From positions 1-64,000 of the forward strand of contig NZ_JANJTZ010000027.1 in NCBI RefSeq assembly GCF_024710845.1: a stretch of DNA of 64,000 nucleotides, read 5' to 3'. Below, one piece after another: positions 21,202 through 29,695 of the stretch. Both the position numbers and the translations under genes were made by a program. This DNA is from Mesorhizobium sp. (GTDB lineage Bacteria; Pseudomonadota; Alphaproteobacteria; Rhizobiales; Rhizobiaceae). The notes beneath the pieces were generated by a model. That model had not been told where the DNA came from. It was given only the letters and a program-made list of their open reading frames with translations, and did no database searches. Within the stretch, counting starts at the first letter, position 1. Each line of letters starts with the position of its first letter.

Positions 21202-22239
21202 TCAGGCGGCCAGGATCTTCTCGATCGCGCCGCGGTCAAGGCCCTTGAGACCGATGACGACAAGCCGCGTCTCGCGCGCTTCGCCAGGCGCCCATGCGCG
21301 GTCGTAGTAGTGCACGACGCGCGGGCCGACCGCCTGCATCAGGAGCCGCATCGGCTTACCCTCGACGGAAGCAAAGCCCTTCAGACGCAGCACGTTTTCC
21401 GCTTCGGCCGCCTTGGTGACCTTGCGCGCCAGCGCGTCCGGATCGGCGATCGCCGGCAGGTCGACGATGAATGAGTCGAAATCGTCGTGCTCGTGGTCGA
21501 GCTCGTCGTCGTGATGCGTCTTGCGGTTCTCGATGTCGTCCTCGACGGCGAGGCCGAGGCCCAACAGCACGTCCAGCCCGACATTGCCGTTGGCGCTCGG
21601 CACGATCTTGACCGCACGCGGCAGCTGGCCAGAAATCTGGTCATGTGCCCGCGCGGTTCCGGCTGCATCAAGCAGGTCGGATTTCGACAGGATGATCAGG
21701 TCGGCGCAGGCGATCTGGTCCTCGAAGACTTCTTCGACCGGATCGTCGTGGTCGAGCGAATCGTCGGCAAGCCGCTGCGCCTGCAGCGCCTCCATGTCGG
21801 ATGCGACGCGGCCCTCGGACAGCGCCTGCCCATCGACCACTGCGATGACGCCGTCGACGGTGACGCGGTTCTTGATCGCTGGCCACTGGAACGCCTGCAC
21901 CAGCGGCTTCGGCAGCGCCAGGCCGGACGTCTCGATCAGGATGTGGTCGACCCTCGGCTCGAGCGCCAGAACCTGGTCGAGCGCCGGGACGAAGTCGTCC
22001 GCGACGGTGCAGCAAATGCAGCCATTGGCGAGCTCGACGATGTTCTCGTCCGGGCAGGACTCGATGCCGCAGGAGCGCAGGATCTCGCCATCGATGCCGA
22101 TGTCGCCGAACTCGTTGACGATGATCGCCAGCCGCTTGCCATCGGCGTTCGCCAGAATGTTGCGGATGAGCGTCGTCTTGCCGGAACCGAGGAAGCCGGT
22201 GACGACAGTGCAGGGAACACGGGCAAGCGAGGCGGTCAT
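21202..22239 (-). CDS. cobW: CobW, COG0523 GTPase of cobalamin biosynthesis
   Basis: CobW is a G3E-family P-loop GTPase believed to deliver cobalt to the aerobic chelatase. The 345-residue protein shows TGFLGSGKTTLIRN near residue 14, the metal-binding CxCC motif in NGCICCTVADDF, ETSGLALPKPL as switch-type motif, and SKSDLL as the base-recognition loop. A histidine- and aspartate-rich stretch near 235-250 (HHDDELDHEHDDFD) may hold metal. It overlaps the DUF1636 stop by four bases and precedes cobN by 2 bp, the usual place. Confidence 0.95.
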   Translation of the reverse strand: MTASLARVPCTVVTGFLGSGKTTLIRNILANADGKRLAIIVNEFGDIGIDGEILRSCGIESCPDENIVELANGCICCTVADDFVPALDQVLALEPRVDHILIETSGLALPKPLVQAFQWPAIKNRVTVDGVIAVVDGQALSEGRVASDMEALQAQRLADDSLDHDDPVEEVFEDQIACADLIILSKSDLLDAAGTARAHDQISGQLPRAVKIVPSANGNVGLDVLLGLGLAVEDDIENRKTHHDDELDHEHDDFDSFIVDLPAIADPDALARKVTKAAEAENVLRLKGFASVEGKPMRLLMQAVGPRVVHYYDRAWAPGEARETRLVVIGLKGLDRGAIEKILAA

Positions 22240-22598
22240 GGCAGGTCTTTCAAATTGGCGAATGAGGGGATGCGCGCGATCAGGCCGCGCCTGAGCGATT
22301 CGGGCCGGGCGCGGAACGGCATGAAGCCGTCGGTCGAGGTGGCGAAGAGCCTTGCGCCGGCGATGAGGTCGGGCGCGCTGTCGGGCGTCAGCTCACCGAA
22401 CACATAGCTCCAGCAACCATCCCGGAGCACAGCCGCACTCAGGCCGCGCTTGCAGTTGCCGAGACAGCCAACCTGCTTGACCGTGATACCAGTCCCCGCC
22501 GCCTTCGCGATGACAGCGGCCGCCAGCGAAGATCCCGGGCGCGGGTCGAGCAGCGGATCGTCGGGCAGGCGGCAGGAATTGCAGACGACGATCGTCAT
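22236..22598 (-). CDS. DUF1636 putative metal- or cluster-binding protein
   Basis: A 120-residue thioredoxin-like-ferredoxin-type protein of the DUF1636 family. Cysteines stand as VVCNSCRLP at the start and VGCLGNCKRG in the middle, four in a pattern fit for a 2Fe-2S cluster or a metal ion. It is the first gene after the minus-strand riboswitch and overlaps cobW, so it belongs to the cobalamin regulon; a role in cobalt handling is an inference. The ATG at 22598 gives the family start, although the frame is open to 22745 inside the riboswitch. Confidence 0.85.
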   Translation of the reverse strand: MTIVVCNSCRLPDDPLLDPRPGSSLAAAVIAKAAGTGITVKQVGCLGNCKRGLSAAVLRDGCWSYVFGELTPDSAPDLIAGARLFATSTDGFMPFRARPESLRRGLIARIPSFANLKDLP

Positions 22599-22715
22599 CG
22601 CGGCACACACCTCGATGTCGTCAGCCTCGGTCGTCGGCAGGAGAACTGCTTGGTACGTCGTCAAACTCGGCTCCATGCCCGGGACACCCGCCGGGCAATC
22701 AGGATTCTTGGTCGG

Positions 22716-22895
22716 CGACGGCAGGTCTCCTGGCTTCCGGATCATCGTCGTTTCCGCTGCCTTCCCGGACTTTCGTCCAGTGGCGTCGAGCGGATGACTC
22801 TCCGGCTACAGTTGCGGGGACAGCTGCGGATTCGCCTGTCGTGGCTGACCGCATTCCCTCTTAGCTCCCCGCTTTGCGGCGGGGAGACCGTCGAG
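22716..22895 (-). promoter_or_regulatory. Cobalamin riboswitch controlling the cobW-cobN arm
   Basis: Read on the minus strand, the leader contains GAGGGAATGCGGT, CCCCGCAACTGTAGCCGG and GCCAGGAGACCTGCCG (the B12 box), in the right order for an adenosylcobalamin riboswitch. The outer stem can pair CGACGGTC near 22893 with GACCTGCCGTCG near 22716. It ends about 115 bases before the DUF1636 start. Binding of coenzyme should lower expression of the arm. Confidence 0.92.
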
Positions 22896-22899
22896 GGGC

Positions 22900-22928
22900 A
22901 TTTAGTGCCGCCGGCCATTCGCTGTCAA
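22900..22928 (-). promoter_or_regulatory. Predicted promoter of the minus-strand cobalamin arm
   Basis: On the minus strand TTGACA (22928-22923) is followed after exactly 17 bases by CTAAAT (22905-22900). Transcription would begin close to 22893, just where the riboswitch outer stem starts, which supports the call. Confidence 0.6.
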
Positions 22929-22945
22929 CGACGCCAATATTCTGT

Positions 22946-22973
22946 TTGCCGGACGGCGGATTTCATCTATGGT
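22946..22973 (+). promoter_or_regulatory. Predicted promoter of the plus-strand cobalamin arm
   Basis: TTGCCG at 22946-22951 and TATGGT at 22968-22973 are 16 bases apart, and the second riboswitch begins a few bases downstream. The match is weaker than that of the divergent promoter, so position rather than sequence carries most of the argument. Confidence 0.4.
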
Positions 22974-22978
22974 TTGCG

Positions 22979-23150
22979 TGTCGACGGTCCATTTCGGACC
23001 AAAAGGGAATGCGGTGCGGATCGAAAGATCCAATTCCGCGGCTGCCCCCGCAACTGTAAGCGGCTAGCTCTGTCCGATACGCCACTGAAGCTGATGCTTC
23101 GGGAAGGCGGGCACGAGCAGCGACCCGCAAGCCAGGAGACCTGCCGTCGA
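22979..23150 (+). promoter_or_regulatory. Cobalamin riboswitch controlling cbtB-cbtA and the late cob genes
   Basis: The plus strand shows AAAAGGGAATGCGGTGCGGA, GCTGCCCCCGCAACTGTAAG and AAGCCAGGAGACCTGCCG, the full set of conserved cobalamin-riboswitch blocks. The outer stem pairs TCGACGGTC at 22981 with GACCTGCCGTCGA ending at 23150. It lies 47 bases before cbtB, placing cobalt uptake and the following genes under coenzyme B12 control. Confidence 0.95.
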
Positions 23151-23197
23151 AACGACGTTATGCCATGCCCTCGGGTGGAGGGTGAAAGGACAAGAAT

Positions 23198-23368
23198 ATG
23201 GCTTCGACCACACACGATACGACCTCGACCCAATCGCGCACGCTGCCGCTGGCGTTTGCCGCTCTCCTCGGGCTGTTCATCGTCGGCTTTGTCGGCTTCT
23301 CGCATGCGGAAGCAGTCCACAATGCCGGCCATGACTATCGCCATTCGATGGCGTTTCCCTGCCACTGA
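23198..23368 (+). CDS. cbtB: CbtB small subunit of the CbtAB cobalt transporter
   Basis: A 56-residue protein with one membrane helix at about 17-35 (PLAFAALLGLFIVGFVGF) and a C-terminal histidine-rich tail, HNAGHDYRHSMAFPCH, in which His and Cys could bind cobalt. This arrangement is diagnostic of CbtB, which is always found next to CbtA and under a B12 riboswitch. The ATG at 23198 follows an AAAGGA site; the stop is at 23368 and cbtA starts 15 bp later. Confidence 0.9.
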   Translation: MASTTHDTTSTQSRTLPLAFAALLGLFIVGFVGFSHAEAVHNAGHDYRHSMAFPCH

Positions 23369-23383
23369 CGAGGACACCACATC

Positions 23384-24130
23384 ATGAATATCTTTCGTAA
23401 CGTCGTGTTCGTCGCGGCGCTGGCCGGGCTTGTGGCCGGGCTGGTCATTACCGCGCTGCAAACCTTCTACACCGTGCCGCTGATCCTGCAGGCCGAGACT
23501 TTCGAGAATGCTGAACCGGCGCACGACCATGCGGCGCCCGTGGCCACCGAAACAGCGCCCGCTGCTCCAGTCGAGGCGCATCCGCATGACGAGGAAGGCT
23601 GGGCGCCGGCCGATGGCGCCGAGCGCACTGCCTTTACCGCACTTGCCAACATCGTCACCGGCATTGGCTTCGGCCTGCTGTTGGTCGTCGCCTCCGAGTT
23701 CGCGGGTGGCATTACCGGCTGGCGGCAGGGTCTGTTCTGGGGCTTTGCCGGATTTGCGGTCTTCGCGCTGGCGCCGGGCCTCGGCCTGCCTCCGGAACTG
23801 CCCGCGATGCCGGCCGCCGACCTCGTCGCCCGCCAGGTCTGGTGGATCGCGACCGTCGCAGCAACCGGCGCCGGACTGTGGCTCGTCGCCTTCGGCGGCT
23901 CGGCGGTCCTCGCCGTGGTCGGCGCGGCGCTGATGGTGATCCCGCACATAGTCGGTGCGCCGCAGCCGGTCAGTCATGACTCGCCGATCCCGCCCGACCT
24001 GCACCACGACTTCGTTGTCGCGGTGACAATCACCAATCTGGTCTTCTGGATGCTGCTGGGCGCGGCCGTCGGCGTGTTCCGGACGCGTTTCGCCCGCGGA
24101 CTCGAAGCGCCGCAGGGCAGCCTTGCCTGA
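23384..24130 (+). CDS. cbtA: CbtA cobalt transporter subunit
   Basis: The 248-residue integral membrane protein has about six hydrophobic segments. A histidine-containing loop follows the first helix (ENAEPAHDHAA and EAHPHDEEGW), and IPPDLHHDFVVAV lies near the end. CbtA is a predicted cobalt transporter known mainly from its B12-riboswitch context; biochemical proof is limited. It follows cbtB and its last 8 bases overlap the next gene. Confidence 0.9.
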   Translation: MNIFRNVVFVAALAGLVAGLVITALQTFYTVPLILQAETFENAEPAHDHAAPVATETAPAAPVEAHPHDEEGWAPADGAERTAFTALANIVTGIGFGLLLVVASEFAGGITGWRQGLFWGFAGFAVFALAPGLGLPPELPAMPAADLVARQVWWIATVAATGAGLWLVAFGGSAVLAVVGAALMVIPHIVGAPQPVSHDSPIPPDLHHDFVVAVTITNLVFWMLLGAAVGVFRTRFARGLEAPQGSLA

Positions 24131-24653
24131 AGCCCTCTTTCCTGATGGGCGGTCGCTGACCTTCCTTCTCGGCGGCGCGCGCTCCGGCAAGAGCCTGCAC
24201 GCCGAGACGCTGATCGCCGAACATCCTGCGCCATGGCGCTATATCGCCACGGCGCAGGCCTTCGACGACGAGATGCGCGAGCGGATCGCGCTGCACCAAG
24301 CACGCCGAGACACGCGCTGGACCACGGTCAACGCGCCGCTTGAGCTGGGGAAGGCGGTTGCCGAGGCGCCGGACGGACAGCCGCTGCTGATCGATTGCCT
24401 GACGCTGTGGCTGACCAACGTCATGCTCGCCAACCATGATGTGGCGGTCGAGAGCCGGCGTCTTGCCGACATGCTGGCGAAGCCGCGCGGGCCGTGGTTT
24501 GTCGTCTCCAACGAGGTCGGGCTTGGCATCGTGCCGGACAATGCGCTGGTCCGGCGGTTCTGCGACGATGCCGGCCGGCTCAACCAGATGGTCGCGGCCG
24601 CGGCGGACAGCGTGCTGTTCATGGTCGCCGGCCTGCCCATGAAGGTGAAATGA
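24123..24653 (+). CDS. cobU: Adenosylcobinamide kinase / adenosylcobinamide-phosphate guanylyltransferase
   Basis: This bifunctional enzyme (CobP in P. denitrificans) phosphorylates adenosylcobinamide and then attaches GMP. The 176-residue protein has the P-loop LLGGARSGKSLHAE near residue 16, YIATAQAFDDEM, HQARRDTRW, LLIDCLTLWLTN and VSNEVGLGIVP, all family hallmarks. The only reasonable start is the TTG at 24123, overlapping the cbtA stop by 8 bases; no ATG precedes the P-loop in frame. The stop overlaps the cobO start. Confidence 0.93.
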   Translation: MPEALFPDGRSLTFLLGGARSGKSLHAETLIAEHPAPWRYIATAQAFDDEMRERIALHQARRDTRWTTVNAPLELGKAVAEAPDGQPLLIDCLTLWLTNVMLANHDVAVESRRLADMLAKPRGPWFVVSNEVGLGIVPDNALVRRFCDDAGRLNQMVAAAADSVLFMVAGLPMKVK

Positions 24654-25270
24654 TGCGTGAGACCGATCAGGCTGCGGAGGAGCGCCACAAGGCCAAGATG
24701 GTCAAGCGCAAGGCTGTGCAGGACGCTGAGGTGAAGGAAAAGACCACCGCCCAAAAGGGCCTGCTTATCGTCAACACCGGGCCCGGCAAGGGCAAGTCGA
24801 CCGCCGCGTTCGGCTTGGCGCTGCGCATGCTGGGCTATGGCCGCCGCGTCGGCGTAGTGCAGTTCGTCAAGGGCGCATGGCACAGCAGCGAGAAGGACGC
24901 GTTGGCGACGTTCGGCGACAAGGTCGCCTGGCACACGATGGGCGAGGGTTTCACCTGGGAGACGCAGGATCTGAAACGCGACATCGCCGCCGCCGAGCGC
25001 GCCTGGGCCAAGGCGCAGGAACTGATGGCCGACCCGAGCTTTGGCCTCGTCATCCTCGACGAGCTGAACATCGCGCTCCGCTACGACTATCTCGATCTCG
25101 ACAAGGTCGTGGCGGCGCTCAAATCGCGCCGCGAAAACCTGCATGTCGTCGTTACCGGCCGCAACGCCAAGCCAGCGCTGGTCGAGGCCGCCGATCTCGT
25201 CACCGAGATGGGCCGAGTCAAGCACCACTTCGCCGCCGGGGTGAAGGCGCAGCAGGGCATCGAGTTTTAG
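24653..25270 (+). CDS. cobO: Corrinoid adenosyltransferase
   Basis: CobO (BtuR/CobA type) transfers the adenosyl group of ATP to cob(I)yrinate diamide. The 205-residue protein has a basic N-terminus, then [16 protein letters not shown] as P-loop, VVQFVKGAW, and [16 protein letters not shown] with the Walker B acid. GAAGG lies 7 bases before the ATG at 24653 and 4 before the overlapping ATG at 24650, so the former is preferred. The stop is followed after 2 bp by cobQ. Confidence 0.95.
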   Translation: MRETDQAAEERHKAKMVKRKAVQDAEVKEKTTAQKGLLIVNTGPGKGKSTAAFGLALRMLGYGRRVGVVQFVKGAWHSSEKDALATFGDKVAWHTMGEGFTWETQDLKRDIAAAERAWAKAQELMADPSFGLVILDELNIALRYDYLDLDKVVAALKSRRENLHVVVTGRNAKPALVEAADLVTEMGRVKHHFAAGVKAQQGIEF

Positions 25271-25272
25271 CC

Positions 25273-26736
25273 ATGGCCGCTCGCGCGCTGATGTTCCAGG
25301 GCACCGGCTCCGACGTCGGTAAGTCGCTGATCATCGCCGGACTGGCGCGCGCCTATGCCAACCGGGGGCTGAAAGTCAGGCCGTTCAAACCGCAGAACAT
25401 GTCAAACAACGCTGCGGTGACCGCCGATGGCGGCGAGATCGGCCGCGCCCAGGCGCTGCAGGCGCGCGCCGCCCTGGTCGCGACCAGCGTGCACATGAAC
25501 CCGGTTCTGCTGAAGCCGCAGAACGAAGTCGGCGCGCAGATCGTCGTCCAGGGCAAGGTCGTCGGCAATTCCAATGCGCGCGAATATCAGGCCATTAAGG
25601 CGATGCTGATGCCACGTGTGCTGGAGAGTTTCGCTCGACTGAAGGCAGAGGCCGATCTGGTTCTGGTCGAGGGCGCCGGCAGCGCGTCGGAGATCAATCT
25701 GCGCGCCAACGACATCGCCAACATGGGTTTTGCTCAAGCGGCTGATGTGCCGGTCGTGCTGATCGGCGACATCGACCGCGGTGGCGTTATCGCCAGCCTC
25801 GTGGGCACCAAGCATGTCACTACGCCGGAAGATGCTGCGCTGATCCGCGGCTTCATCGTCAACCGCTTTCGAGGAGACCCAGCGCTCTTTGCCGACGGCA
25901 TGACGGAGATCGCGCGGCTGACCGGCTGGCAGGCGTTCGGGCTGGTGCCGTTCTTCGACGCGGCGCGGATGCTGCCGGCCGAGGACGCGCTCGGGCTGAC
26001 CGGTAAGTCGGCCCCCAAGACCGGCGGCGGCAAGGCACGGATCGCCGTGCCAATCCTCCCGCATGTGTCGAACTTCGACGATCTCGATCCGCTCGAAGCC
26101 GAGCCGGATGTTGAGCTGATACGGGTCTGGCCCGGCGAAGCACTACCGGGCGACGCAGATCTCGTTCTGCTGCTCGGCTCGAAATCGACGATCTCGGACC
26201 TTGCCGCCCTGCGCAAGACCGGCTTCGACGTCGATATCGCGGCGCATGTCAGGCGCGGTGGCCATGTGCTTGGCCTTTGTGGCGGCTACCAGATGCTTGG
26301 CCGCGAGATCACAGACCCACGCGGCGTCGAGGGTCCAGCCAGCGCGGTCAAGGGCCTTGGCCTGCTCGATGTGCGCACGACGCTATCGGGCAACAAGCAG
26401 CTGATGGCCGTCAATGGAGTAACGGCTGACGGGATTACATTCGCCGGCTACGAAATGCATATGGGCGCGACTGCTGGTCCAGAATGCGCCCGGCCGTTCG
26501 CAACGCTCGTAGACGGGCATAACGACGGTGCGATGTCGGCCAACGGCCGCGTCTCCGGCACCTATGTCCATGGATTGTTCGCCGACGACGGGCAGCGCGC
26601 GGCCTGGCTTGCCCGGCTTGGCGGGACAGCTGGCGGCTTCGACTACGAGGCTGGCGTCGATGCGGTGCTCGATCAACTCGCCGTGCATCTGGAAGCTCAT
26701 ATCGATCTCGACAGGTTGCTCAGCCATGCCAGATGA
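25273..26736 (+). CDS. cobQ: Cobyric acid synthase
   Basis: CobQ amidates side chains b, d, e and g of adenosylcobyrinate a,c-diamide with glutamine and ATP. The 487-residue protein starts [18 protein letters not shown] with a P-loop, continues [20 protein letters not shown], and carries a glutaminase domain with the nucleophile in [11 protein letters not shown] and a His in [11 protein letters not shown]. Its last 17 bases overlap the end of the opposing cobD. Confidence 0.95.
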   Translation: MAARALMFQGTGSDVGKSLIIAGLARAYANRGLKVRPFKPQNMSNNAAVTADGGEIGRAQALQARAALVATSVHMNPVLLKPQNEVGAQIVVQGKVVGNSNAREYQAIKAMLMPRVLESFARLKAEADLVLVEGAGSASEINLRANDIANMGFAQAADVPVVLIGDIDRGGVIASLVGTKHVTTPEDAALIRGFIVNRFRGDPALFADGMTEIARLTGWQAFGLVPFFDAARMLPAEDALGLTGKSAPKTGGGKARIAVPILPHVSNFDDLDPLEAEPDVELIRVWPGEALPGDADLVLLLGSKSTISDLAALRKTGFDVDIAAHVRRGGHVLGLCGGYQMLGREITDPRGVEGPASAVKGLGLLDVRTTLSGNKQLMAVNGVTADGITFAGYEMHMGATAGPECARPFATLVDGHNDGAMSANGRVSGTYVHGLFADDGQRAAWLARLGGTAGGFDYEAGVDAVLDQLAVHLEAHIDLDRLLSHAR

Positions 26737-27691
26737 GCAGCGCCGCGAGAGCCCCAAACAGCGCCACCATCAACAGGTCCGCCGTCCAGTAGAGGTTCAG
26801 CGCACGACGGATATCGGCCGCGTTCGCCTCGCGCCGACCGCCCTCGCCCATGAAAACGTCGTCGACAAGGACGCCGCGATAGGAGCGAGGTCCGGCGAGC
26901 GCTACTCCCAGCGCGCCGGCCATCGCCGCTTCCGGCCAGCCGGCATTGGGCGAGCGGTGCTTTCCTGCGTCGCGCCAGACGGCGCGCCAGGCATTGGCGG
27001 GCGACGCGCCCGGCATCAGACAGGCGGCAATCAACAGCAGCAGCGCCGTCAGCCGCGAGGCCGGCAGGTTGATCAGATCGTCGAATCGCGCGGCGGCCCA
27101 GCCGAATGCTTCGTGGCGCGGCGTGCGATGGCCGATCATGCTGTCGGCGGTGTTGACCGCCTTGTAGATTGCGGCGCCTGGAAGGCCGCCGACCGCCAGC
27201 CAGAAAGCCGGCGCGACGATGCCGTCGGAGAAATTCTCCGCCAGGCTCTCGATCGCGGCACGGCTGACGCCTGCCTCGTCGAGGCTTTCAGGATCGCGCC
27301 CGACGATCATCGACACTGCCGTGCGGCCGCCGGCTATGCCATCTTCCTCCAGCGCCTGCGCCACTGCGGCGACGTGTTTGGCGAGGCTTCGTTGCGCGAG
27401 GAGCGTGCTGGCGAGCAGTGCGGTGAAGAACAGGCCCGGCCAGGTTCCGCTCAGCGGCCATTGCAACGCCAGAGCGACACTGCCGGCGACCAGAATGAGA
27501 CTCGCGAGCGCCAGCACCCCGCGCGTTCGCCGCGACACGGGCGGCAGCGCCGCATCGTTGAGCGTCCGATCCAGCCACGAGATCAGGTTGCCGATCCAAG
27601 ACACCGGATGGCCTATGGCACGGAACAGCCGGTCGGGATACCCACCCAGCAGTTCGAATGTCAGTGAGAGGAAGGCGAGCAGGACGAACAT
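26720..27691 (-). CDS. cobD: Adenosylcobinamide-phosphate synthase (CbiB type)
   Basis: The enzyme attaches aminopropanol phosphate, or a related compound, to cobyric acid at the membrane. The 323-residue protein is hydrophobic with [14 protein letters not shown] near the start, [17 protein letters not shown] in the middle and [14 protein letters not shown] near the end. The ATG at 27691 shares the palindrome CATG (27689-27692) with the cobC start. The gene is antisense between cobQ and cobC and overlaps both. The frame extends upstream inside cobC, but the family starts here and only a weak ribosome site is visible. Confidence 0.93.
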   Translation of the reverse strand: MFVLLAFLSLTFELLGGYPDRLFRAIGHPVSWIGNLISWLDRTLNDAALPPVSRRTRGVLALASLILVAGSVALALQWPLSGTWPGLFFTALLASTLLAQRSLAKHVAAVAQALEEDGIAGGRTAVSMIVGRDPESLDEAGVSRAAIESLAENFSDGIVAPAFWLAVGGLPGAAIYKAVNTADSMIGHRTPRHEAFGWAAARFDDLINLPASRLTALLLLIAACLMPGASPANAWRAVWRDAGKHRSPNAGWPEAAMAGALGVALAGPRSYRGVLVDDVFMGEGGRREANAADIRRALNLYWTADLLMVALFGALAALLIWHG

Positions 27692-28724
27692 GAGGCTTGG
27701 CGTGGCAGACCCAGTACATGTGGTGACCGACCACGGCGGCAGCCTTGGGCGGGCAGACGCGCTGTTTCCCGGCGCGCCGAAACCCTGGGTGGATCTCTCC
27801 ACCGGCATCAATCCGCACTCCTATCCGCTCTTCGACCTGCCCGCCACCGCCTTCTCTCGCCTGCCGGAGGAGAGCCGAGCCCGAGAACTCGCAGCGCTGG
27901 CCGCCGAGATCTACGGCGCGCCGCGCGTAATGAATATCGCGCCCGCGCCCGGGACGCAGATCCTTCTGCCGCTGGTGATGGCTCTGGTTCAGCCCGGCCG
28001 CGCGAAAGTGCTTTCGCCGACCTATGCCGAACATCGCCGGGCCGCGGCGCTGGTTGGTCATGATGTTTCCGAGGTAACAGAGTGTGGCGAGCTGTTTGAC
28101 GCCGATCTGGCCGTCGTGGTGAATCCGAACAACCCCGACGGACGCGTAACGTCGCGCGCGGACTTGCTGCAGCTCGCCCGCCACATGGCGCGCAAGGGCG
28201 GGCTACTCGTCGTCGACGAAGCGTTCATGGATGTCGGGCCGCGGTCGGAAAGTGTGGCCGGCGCTTCGGACAGGCCGGGCTTGGTCGTGCTGCGGTCCTT
28301 TGGCAAGTTCTTCGGCCTCGCGGGCGTCCGCCTCGGCTTCGCGCTTGCCGCCGTGCCGACCGCGGCGCGTCTTTCGGCGCAACTTGGTCCCTGGGCGGTC
28401 AGCGGACCGACGTTGGAATACGGCTTGCGCGCATTGGCGGATGGCGAATGGCAGGCCAGGATGCGGCAACGTCTGGCGAACGAGGCGGGTCGGCTAGACG
28501 CTTTGCTCACGTATCATGGGATTCCCGTCGCCGGCGGCACTTCGCTGTTTCGCTTCGTGCGACTTCCGGATGCGGCTTCGCTGTACGAGGTGCTCGGGCG
28601 TAGCGGCATCCTCGTGCGCAGTTTCTCGCATACACCCAATTCGCTGCGGCTCGGATTGCCGGCCAACGACGCCGAGTTCGCGCGGCTGAATCAGGCGCTC
28701 GCAAAGTGGAGACCATCCTCATGA
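27690..28724 (+). CDS. cobC: Threonine-phosphate decarboxylase-like PLP enzyme
   Basis: CobC makes the (R)-1-amino-2-propanol phosphate moiety for the nucleotide loop. The 344-residue aminotransferase-fold protein shows LDLSTGINP-type (VDLSTGINPHSYPL), NPNNPDGRVTS, LLVVDEAFMDVGP and VLRSFGKFFGLAGVRLGF, where the Lys of SFGKFFG binds the cofactor. AGGA stands 5 bases before the ATG at 27690, which overlaps the cobD start codon head to head; a GTG at 27708 is a possible alternative. The stop overlaps the phosphatase start by four bases. Confidence 0.93.
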   Translation: MRLGVADPVHVVTDHGGSLGRADALFPGAPKPWVDLSTGINPHSYPLFDLPATAFSRLPEESRARELAALAAEIYGAPRVMNIAPAPGTQILLPLVMALVQPGRAKVLSPTYAEHRRAAALVGHDVSEVTECGELFDADLAVVVNPNNPDGRVTSRADLLQLARHMARKGGLLVVDEAFMDVGPRSESVAGASDRPGLVVLRSFGKFFGLAGVRLGFALAAVPTAARLSAQLGPWAVSGPTLEYGLRALADGEWQARMRQRLANEAGRLDALLTYHGIPVAGGTSLFRFVRLPDAASLYEVLGRSGILVRSFSHTPNSLRLGLPANDAEFARLNQALAKWRPSS

Positions 28725-29287
28725 TCCACGTCACTCCCCTCTCCCGGCTGGTCGAGACACTTGAAACAAGTCGCGCCCGGCATGTCGTGTCCCTTCTGTC
28801 GGTCGGAACCGTCTTCGAACGTCCGGCGCATCTTCGGCCCGAAGACTGCCTGCACCTGTCGATGCACGACATCGTCGAGAAGCGTGAAGGCTATGTCGCG
28901 CCTGCCCGCGAACATATCGAATCGCTGCTGGCCTTCGCCCGCAACTGGGACCGCGCGACGCCGCTCGTGGTGCATTGCTACGCCGGCATCAGCCGCTCGC
29001 CGGCCGCGGCCTATGTCATCGCTGCCGCACTCAATCCCGAGCGGAACGCCGCAGACCTTGCGCAGGAACTCCGCCGCCTGTCGCCGGCGGCGACGCCCAA
29101 TCTGCGCATCGTGGCACTGGCGGACAAGCTTCTCGACCGCGGCGGCGCTCTGACACGTGCGATCAGCACGATCGGCCGTGGCGCGGAGGCCAGCGAGGGG
29201 GTTCCGTTCGCAATCAGCCTGTCGGGGAGACCGGTAACTTCTCTGGGGTTAGGCGGCGCGCAGGAGTGGCGGTTTGGGCTTGAATAG
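28721..29287 (+). CDS. Tyrosine/dual-specificity phosphatase-like protein with an IS-derived tail
   Basis: The protein of 188 residues has the cysteine-phosphatase loop HCYAGISRS at about residues 85-93 and the general acid region MHDIVEKREGYVAP before it. It overlaps cobC by ATGA, so it is co-transcribed with the late cobalamin genes. A phosphatase acting on alpha-ribazole phosphate or on a nucleotide-loop intermediate is therefore possible, but this is inference; the protein could be a true protein phosphatase. From about residue 169 the frame runs into the end of an insertion sequence (29227 on), so the original stop codon has been replaced. Confidence 0.75.
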   Translation: MIHVTPLSRLVETLETSRARHVVSLLSVGTVFERPAHLRPEDCLHLSMHDIVEKREGYVAPAREHIESLLAFARNWDRATPLVVHCYAGISRSPAAAYVIAAALNPERNAADLAQELRRLSPAATPNLRIVALADKLLDRGGALTRAISTIGRGAEASEGVPFAISLSGRPVTSLGLGGAQEWRFGLE

Positions 29288-29695
29288 TGGTGGCACGTTC
29301 GGCTCTCGCTGTCGGAACGGTGCCCGCAATCGATCGCGAAGCTCGCCGTTCAGATTTGCCGTCCGGACCTGCATGAGCATGTGAGCGCCGTGGAGCGACC
29401 ATCGCATCTGCTGCTGCTTTACCATCCGCTTGCCGACGAGTGAATTCACCGCTGACTCAGACAGGTTGAAGGCGATCGCCCCGAGGAGAACCTGGCCGGC
29501 CGCCTTGGCCAGCCCGCGATAGCGGATGGCGGACAGTCCCATGCTCGCCGACGCTAGGAGCGAAAGCTGACGTTCGGCGAATTGATCGCTTCCGACCCAG
29601 TTCAAACCTTTCCATGGCCAAGGCTTGGACGTCTGCTCATGCACAGTTGAGTCGACCTATCGGCTGGACGGCAGTGCGCCTCATCTCGACCCTAG
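29227..29695 (-). mobile_element. Composite insertion-sequence debris (ISKra4-like 3' end joined to an IS5-like fragment)
   Basis: The terminus GAGACCGGTAACTTCTCT at 29227-29244 matches 6212-6229. Just inside, a minus-strand frame ending at 29249 reads KRMVKQQQMRWSLHGAHML and VRTANLNGELRD, the C-terminus of an ISKra4-like transposase. Upstream of about 29450 the same frame continues as a different transposase tail, SAIRYRGLAKAAGQVLLGAI, like the end of an IS5-type enzyme. Two elements have therefore been fused by deletion. No intact transposase remains, and the debris separates the cobalamin cluster from the catabolic island. Confidence 0.6.
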
